Source: JBKPNX01 sp046732855
Lineage (GTDB): Bacteria; Pseudomonadota; Alphaproteobacteria; Geminicoccales; Geminicoccaceae
Length of the DNA: 28,826 nt
Reading direction: 5' to 3'
NCBI GenBank assembly: GCA_046732855.1
Contig: JBKPNX010000278.1
Span: 1-28,826, forward strand
The position numbers and the translations under genes were made by a program. The notes beneath the pieces are model-generated. The model was not told the origin of the DNA. It ran no database searches and saw nothing but the letters and a program-made list of their open reading frames with translations. Positions 24,402 through 28,826 of this stretch are shown here, one piece after another (position 1 is the first letter of the stretch; each line of letters opens with the position of its first letter).

Positions 24402-27400
24402 GTGGACGTCCGCGCCTGGCTGGAGGGTCACGGCCTCGGCCGATACGCCGAAGCGTTCGCGTCGAACGACGTCGACGCCGAGGTCCTGCGCACGCTCACG
24501 GCGGACGATCTGAAGGAGCTGGGCATCACCTCGCTCGGCCACCGCAAGAAGCTGCTCGCCGCCGTCGCGGATCTGGCTGCGGCCGGCGAGCGCGGGCCTA
24601 CGCCGCCGCTCGAAGCCCGCATGCCGAGGCACCTGGCCGAGCGCGTCCTGCGCACGCGCGCGGCGCTCGAAGGCGAGCGCAAGCAGGTCACCGTGCTGTT
24701 CGCCGACGTCAAGGGCTCGCTCGCGCTGATCGAGCACGCCGATCCCGAGGATGCCAGGCGGATTCTCGATGCGGCGCTCGGCGTGATGATGGACGGCGTC
24801 CACCGTTACGAAGGCACGGTCAACCGGGTTCTCGGCGACGGCATCATGGCGTTGTTCGGCGCTCCGATTGCCCACGAGGACCATGCCGTGCGCGCCTGCT
24901 ACGCGGCGCTCGCGATCCAGCGCGCCATGCAGATCGAGGCGGCCGAGCTGCGCGGCGCCCGCGGCGTCGAGGTCAGCGCCCGGATCGGCCTGCATTCGGG
25001 CGAGGTCCTGGTCCGCGCGATCGGCAACGATCTCAGCATGGACTACGACGCGATCGGCCCGACCGTCCATCTGGCGAGCCGCATGGAGCAGCTGGCGAGC
25101 CCCGGAACGATCAGGCTGACCGCGGCGACCGCGGGCCTTGCCGAGGGCTTCGTCGACCTGCGGCCGCTCGGGCAGGTGCCGGTGAAGGGTCTGTCGCAGC
25201 CGGTCGAGGCATTCGATCTGGTCGGCGTCGGGACGGCCCGCACGCGCCTCCAGGCAGCGGCCGGTCGGGGTCTCACGCCGTTCGTCGGGCGAACGGACGA
25301 GTTCGCCGCGCTCGAGCGGGCGCGCGAGCTGGCCGCGGCTGGCCAGGGCCAGATCGTCGCCCTGGTCGGCGAGCCGGGCGTGGGCAAGTCGCGCCTGTTC
25401 TACGAGCTCACACGCGGCGTACGGATGCGCTCCTGGCTGGTGATCGAAGGCACGTCGGTCTCCTCGGGCCACGCGACCTCCTGGGCGCCGGTGGTCGACC
25501 TGCTCAAGCCCTACTTCGACATCGCCGCGGGCGATGACCGGCGGCGCAGCGCCGAGAAGGTGCTGGGCAAGGTCCTGCTGCTCGATCAAGCGCTGCGGCC
25601 GATCCTGCCAGCGCTGCTTGCCTTGCTCGATCTGCCGGTCGAGGACGCCGCCTGGCAGGCCCTCGACCCGCCCCAGCGGCGGCGGCGCACTCTGGACGGG
25701 CTGAAAGCGCTGCTCGTGCGCGAAAGCCAGCGGCAGCCGCTCGCCCTGGTGCTCGAGGACTTGCACTGGATCGACGGCGAGACCCAGGCATGGCTCGACA
25801 GCCTGGTGGAGAGCATGTCCACCTGTCGGATCCTGCTGCTCGTCAATTATCGCTCGGAGTATCGGCACGGCTGGGGCAGCCGGGCGCACTACGCGCAGCT
25901 GCGCATCGACCCGCTGGAGGCGGCCGGCGCCGAGGAGCTGCTTTCGGCGCTGCTCGGCGATGCGCCGGATCTCGCGGAGCTTAGGGGCCGGCTGCTGGCG
26001 GCAAGCGAAGGCAATCCCTTGTTCCTCGAGGAGAGCGTCCGCAATCTCGTCGATGCGGGCGTGCTGGCGGGTGAGCGCGGCGCCTACCGCCTCGCCCGGC
26101 AGCCCGATGCGATCGAGATCCCCGCGAGCGTGGCCGCGATCGTCGCGGCGCGGATCGATCGGCTGAGCGCAGCGGAAAAGACCGTGTTGCAGCTGGCCGC
26201 GGTGGTCGGCGAGGACGTGCCGCTCCCGCTGCTCGAAGCCGTTTCCCGGATGAGCGCGGAGGAGCTCCATGGCGCGCTCGCCGACCTGCGAGCACGCGAG
26301 CTCCTGTACGAGGCGCGTCTGTTCCCAGACATCGCCTATGCCTTCAGGCACGGGCTCACCCGGCGCGTCGCCTATGACGGCCTCGTGCAAGAGAGCCGTC
26401 GCGGCCTGCACGCCCGCATCGCCGAGGCTCTCGAGGCGCGCCACGCCGATCGCCTCGACGAGGTGGTCGAGACCCTCGCCCACCATTACGAGCACGGCGC
26501 CCTGTGGCCGAAGGCAGCCGCGTATTCCTTGCGCGCGGCGGACAAGGCGAAGCAACGCTACACCTACCCGGCCGCCCTGGAGTTCGCGCAGAGAGCTCGG
26601 GCAATGGCCGAGCGCGATCCCGCGCTCGCCACTGCTCGCCCGCATGCGCTCGAACTGGCGGGCGACCTGCACAGCCTGATCGGCGAGCTCGAGGCTGCGA
26701 ACCGGAGCTACGACGCCGCGCTCACGCTGACGACCGCTGCCGAGGAGCGCAGACGCATCGAGCGCAAGCGGCACCGCCCCGGCTTCGCGCGACGCGACGA
26801 CGCCCGGATCGCCTATTACCTGCACGGCGCCGGCGAGGAGACGCTGCTGTTCGTTAATCCCGTGGTCTATGGCCTCGAGGTGTTTCAGCCGATCGTCGAG
26901 CGGCTGTGCCAGGAGTTCCGCATCGTCACCATCGACCCGCGCGGCGCGGGCGCCTCGGACCCGTTACGCCGCCCCTATGGCCTGGCCCAGCATGCCGAAG
27001 ACGTGCGCGCGGTGATCGAGCAGTCCGGGGTCGCCGCCGTGACCGGGGTCGGCATCTCGCGCGGCAGCAACCTGCTCGTCCGGCTGGCCGATCGCTATCC
27101 GGACCTGGTGCGCCGGCTGGTGCTGATCGGCGCGCCGACCGATATCGGGGCCAAGGACAGCCCGGCGCAGCGGATCGATTACCTGAATTCGACCGCCGCG
27201 TTTCTCGCCAGCGGCGACTTCGAAGGCTTGATCCGACAACACGTGGGCCGGGTCTTCTCGGAACCCGATGTGGCGGATCTCGCGGCCATTCGCGTGAAAT
27301 CCCTGCTCGGCATGCCGCGCGAGACCATGCTCAGCTTCTATGACCCTGACCCCGACATGGACATCAGGCCGCTCCTGGCGACGATCCGGGTGCCGACCCT

Positions 27401-27578
27401 GATCACCCACGGCACCGAGGATCGCCAAGTGCCGTTCGCGGCCGCCGAATATCTGGCCGCGCACATCCCGGGCGCGCAGTTCTATCCGTTCAAGGGCTAC
27501 GGCCACGTCCCGCTGTTCACCACGACCCAGGAATTCTGCGACGTGCTGCGCCGCTTCGTGCAGACCGGGACGGTATGA
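24402..27578 (+). CDS. SAM domain - class III cyclase - AAA/STAND ATPase - alpha/beta hydrolase fusion
   Basis: This is a 1058-residue multidomain protein. Residues 1-60 form a SAM domain (WLEGHGLGRYAEAFASNDVD, ELGITSLGHRKKLL). Residues 95-275 are a class III nucleotide cyclase with metal aspartates Asp102 (VLFADVKGS) and Asp146 (VLGDGIMALFGAP). Its usual VNLAAR motif reads VHLASR, with His for the transition-state Asn, as I recall for relatives in this subfamily. Residues 290-560 are an ATPase with Walker A GEPGVGKS (323-330) and Walker B LALVLEDLHW (447-456). A helical, TPR-like region follows to about 790. Residues 795-1058 are an alpha/beta hydrolase with elbow GISRG (Ser886), Asp1007 (THGTEDRQVP) and His1035 (YGHVPLF). 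Relatives usually end in long TPR arrays; here the array is short and the hydrolase replaces the rest. The start is a GTG with a weak site. Ligand and product are unknown. Confidence 0.9.
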   Translation: MDVRAWLEGHGLGRYAEAFASNDVDAEVLRTLTADDLKELGITSLGHRKKLLAAVADLAAAGERGPTPPLEARMPRHLAERVLRTRAALEGERKQVTVLFADVKGSLALIEHADPEDARRILDAALGVMMDGVHRYEGTVNRVLGDGIMALFGAPIAHEDHAVRACYAALAIQRAMQIEAAELRGARGVEVSARIGLHSGEVLVRAIGNDLSMDYDAIGPTVHLASRMEQLASPGTIRLTAATAGLAEGFVDLRPLGQVPVKGLSQPVEAFDLVGVGTARTRLQAAAGRGLTPFVGRTDEFAALERARELAAAGQGQIVALVGEPGVGKSRLFYELTRGVRMRSWLVIEGTSVSSGHATSWAPVVDLLKPYFDIAAGDDRRRSAEKVLGKVLLLDQALRPILPALLALLDLPVEDAAWQALDPPQRRRRTLDGLKALLVRESQRQPLALVLEDLHWIDGETQAWLDSLVESMSTCRILLLVNYRSEYRHGWGSRAHYAQLRIDPLEAAGAEELLSALLGDAPDLAELRGRLLAASEGNPLFLEESVRNLVDAGVLAGERGAYRLARQPDAIEIPASVAAIVAARIDRLSAAEKTVLQLAAVVGEDVPLPLLEAVSRMSAEELHGALADLRARELLYEARLFPDIAYAFRHGLTRRVAYDGLVQESRRGLHARIAEALEARHADRLDEVVETLAHHYEHGALWPKAAAYSLRAADKAKQRYTYPAALEFAQRARAMAERDPALATARPHALELAGDLHSLIGELEAANRSYDAALTLTTAAEERRRIERKRHRPGFARRDDARIAYYLHGAGEETLLFVNPVVYGLEVFQPIVERLCQEFRIVTIDPRGAGASDPLRRPYGLAQHAEDVRAVIEQSGVAAVTGVGISRGSNLLVRLADRYPDLVRRLVLIGAPTDIGAKDSPAQRIDYLNSTAAFLASGDFEGLIRQHVGRVFSEPDVADLAAIRVKSLLGMPRETMLSFYDPDPDMDIRPLLATIRVPTLITHGTEDRQVPFAAAEYLAAHIPGAQFYPFKGYGHVPLFTTTQEFCDVLRRFVQTGTV

Positions 27579-27699
27579 TGGAGTTGAGGCACGGCTGCCG
27601 CCCGACCCAGCCGGTGGCCGCGGGGCGGGATCGCTCCATGGTGCGGCGCACGGACTCCCAGGATCGCATGGACCCGCCGCCGCCATACAGGCACAATAT

Positions 27700-27728
27700 T
27701 TGACAAAGGGTTAATTGGCCGGTCGTAA
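27700..27728 (+). promoter_or_regulatory. Candidate sigma-70-type promoter of the hydroxyacid dehydrogenase gene
   Basis: A perfect TTGACA (27700-27705) is followed after 17 bases by TCGTAA, a weak -10 hexamer, in an AT-richer patch of an otherwise GC-rich spacer. It lies about 55 bases before the ATG at 27783. The -35 match is strong and the -10 match poor. Confidence 0.45.
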
Positions 27729-27782
27729 AGAGGCGGGCCGAGCACGACGCGCCGCATCAGACTAGCGGGGGAGGCAACGTCG

Positions 27783-28745
27783 ATGCCGAAAGTACTGATC
27801 ATCCAGCCGTTCCACGACGACGGCATGAAGCTGTTCGAGACGCGCCCGGACGTGGCTTACGAGGTGGTCGACGGCGCGCTCGAGGAGCTCGCCGAGAAGA
27901 TCGCCGATGCCGATGGCGTGACCATCCGGACGACGCCGCTGCCGGCCGAGGTGCTGGACCGCGCCCTGCGCCTCAAGGTCGTCTCGCGCCACGGCGTCGG
28001 CTACGACAACATCGATGTCGACGCGCTGAGCCGGCGCCGCATCCCGCTCGCGATCGCGGCCGATGCGAACGCCACCGCGGTCGCCGAGCACACGCTTTAT
28101 TTCATGCTTGCGCTCGCGAAGCAGGGTCTGCGCTACGACCGCGCCACCCGCGAGGGCGGCTGGGCGGTGCGCAACAGCCTCGAGGCGGTCGACCTGATGC
28201 GCCGCCGCGTCCTGGTCATGGGCTTCGGCCGGATCGGCCGGGAGGTCGCGAAACGCTGCGCCGCGTTCGGCATGACGGTCATGGTCTACGACCCCTACGT
28301 TCAGGCGAACATGATCGAGGCGGCCGGCGACTACCGCTCGGTGCCGGACTTCGAGGCGGCGCTGCCCGAGACCGACGTGCTGACCGTGCACATGCCGCTC
28401 GGCGCGGACAGCCGCGGGCTGATCGGGGCGGCCGAGCTCGCGGCGCTGCCGCCGCATGCCTTCGTGATCAACGCCGCGCGCGGCGGGATCATCGACGAGG
28501 CGGCGCTGCACGACGCGCTGACCTCGGGCAGGATCGCGGGCGCGGGCCTGGACGTGTTCGACCGCGAGCCACCGCCCGAGGACCACCCGCTGTTCGCACT
28601 GCCCAACGTGATCCTCACGCCGCACAGCGCCGGCCTGAGCAAGGAGGCCGCGCTCCGCATGGCGATCTCGACCGCGAAGAACGTGCTCGCCGGGATCGAC
28701 GGCAAGCTCGATCCGTCGATGGTGGTCAACCGCGAGGTGCTGTGA
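27783..28745 (+). CDS. D-isomer-specific 2-hydroxyacid dehydrogenase (SerA-like catalytic core)
   Basis: The 320-residue protein has the NAD-binding Rossmann motif VLVMGFGRIGREV (GFGRIG at 147-152), the NAD ribose Asp in MVYDPY, and the catalytic set Arg233 (NAARGGIIDE), Glu262 (DVFDREP) and His281 (LTPHSAG). The front part SRHGVGYDNIDVDAL is typical of phosphoglycerate-dehydrogenase relatives. It reduces 2-oxo acids or oxidises D-2-hydroxy acids with NAD(H). The C-terminal ACT/regulatory domains of true SerA are absent, so the substrate is open. GGGGGAGGCAACG precedes ATG 27783. Confidence 0.9.
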   Translation: MPKVLIIQPFHDDGMKLFETRPDVAYEVVDGALEELAEKIADADGVTIRTTPLPAEVLDRALRLKVVSRHGVGYDNIDVDALSRRRIPLAIAADANATAVAEHTLYFMLALAKQGLRYDRATREGGWAVRNSLEAVDLMRRRVLVMGFGRIGREVAKRCAAFGMTVMVYDPYVQANMIEAAGDYRSVPDFEAALPETDVLTVHMPLGADSRGLIGAAELAALPPHAFVINAARGGIIDEAALHDALTSGRIAGAGLDVFDREPPPEDHPLFALPNVILTPHSAGLSKEAALRMAISTAKNVLAGIDGKLDPSMVVNREVL

Positions 28746-28801
28746 GGCGAGCCCGACCGCGCAGCCGCGCTCGAGCACCAGACGCTTGGAGGAAGATGCC
28801 C

Positions 28802-28826
28802 ATGGCAAAGGGGAGCAAGCAGGCGC
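28802..28826 (+). CDS. Start of a further gene (truncated by the window)
   Basis: TTGGAGGAAG supplies a strong ribosome site before ATG 28802 (an in-frame ATG at 28796 is too close to it). Only MAKGSKQA is visible, so no product can be assigned. It follows the dehydrogenase by 56 bases on the same strand and could be in the same operon. Confidence 0.5.

Noticed and set aside
24255..26825. An 856-codon minus-strand open frame
   Set aside because: It lies fully antisense to the cyclase fusion gene, has His/Arg/Gln-rich shadow composition and no domain motif; high GC keeps this antisense frame open.

Overview
The window is high-GC DNA with large, tightly packed genes. The gene set (imidazolonepropionase HutI paired with formiminoglutamate deiminase HutF, a DUF1127 protein, a PPK2 kinase, IorA/IorB-type molybdoenzyme subunits and strong GGAGG ribosome sites) suggests a chromosome of an alphaproteobacterium. 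That placement is inferred from gene content only.

Bases 1-7000 hold the 3' end of a PPK2 polyphosphate kinase, a lysophospholipid-type acyltransferase, a gene-poor stretch (about 1.4-3.3 kb) with two broken small helical-protein genes, a frameshifted CorA/ZntB-type metal transporter, a frameshifted PiT phosphate transporter and a deleted methyltransferase remnant. This part looks eroded or poorly sequenced: several genes become intact if one or two bases are corrected.

Bases 6.9-16.4 kb form a molybdenum island. On the minus strand lie modA, a tiny ORF, modB, modC and a Mop-type molybdate-binding protein. A sequence matching the architecture of a ModE/Mo-box lies 92 bp upstream of the modA start. 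Upstream of that is a wrecked gene with a COG1910-like PBP domain of the type found in molybdate-responsive regulators. Next come an exported TPR protein and a 59-residue secreted peptide on the minus strand. Divergent from these is a two-gene operon for a Tat-exported, xanthine-dehydrogenase-family molybdoenzyme ([2Fe-2S] subunit plus Mo-cofactor subunit), which ends at a clear rho-independent terminator. Transporter, storage protein and Mo-dependent enzyme are therefore side by side.

Bases 16.5-20.9 kb carry a DUF1127 protein, a YheT-like alpha/beta hydrolase and divergent hutI and hutF (histidine breakdown through formiminoglutamate deimination), followed by a tRNA-Ala(GGC) gene with encoded CCA.

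Bases 21.3-28.8 kb carry an unrecognised four-helix membrane protein of lower GC, a ridA-dadA operon for D-amino acid oxidation and imine clearance, and a 1058-residue protein that combines a SAM domain, a class III nucleotide cyclase, a STAND/AAA-type ATPase and a C-terminal alpha/beta hydrolase with a complete-looking triad. The window ends with a D-2-hydroxyacid dehydrogenase behind a good TTGACA element and the first codons of another gene. The multi-domain cyclase-hydrolase and the self-contained molybdenum island are the most interesting content. I did not find a CRISPR array, an intact mobile element or a recognisable defence system.
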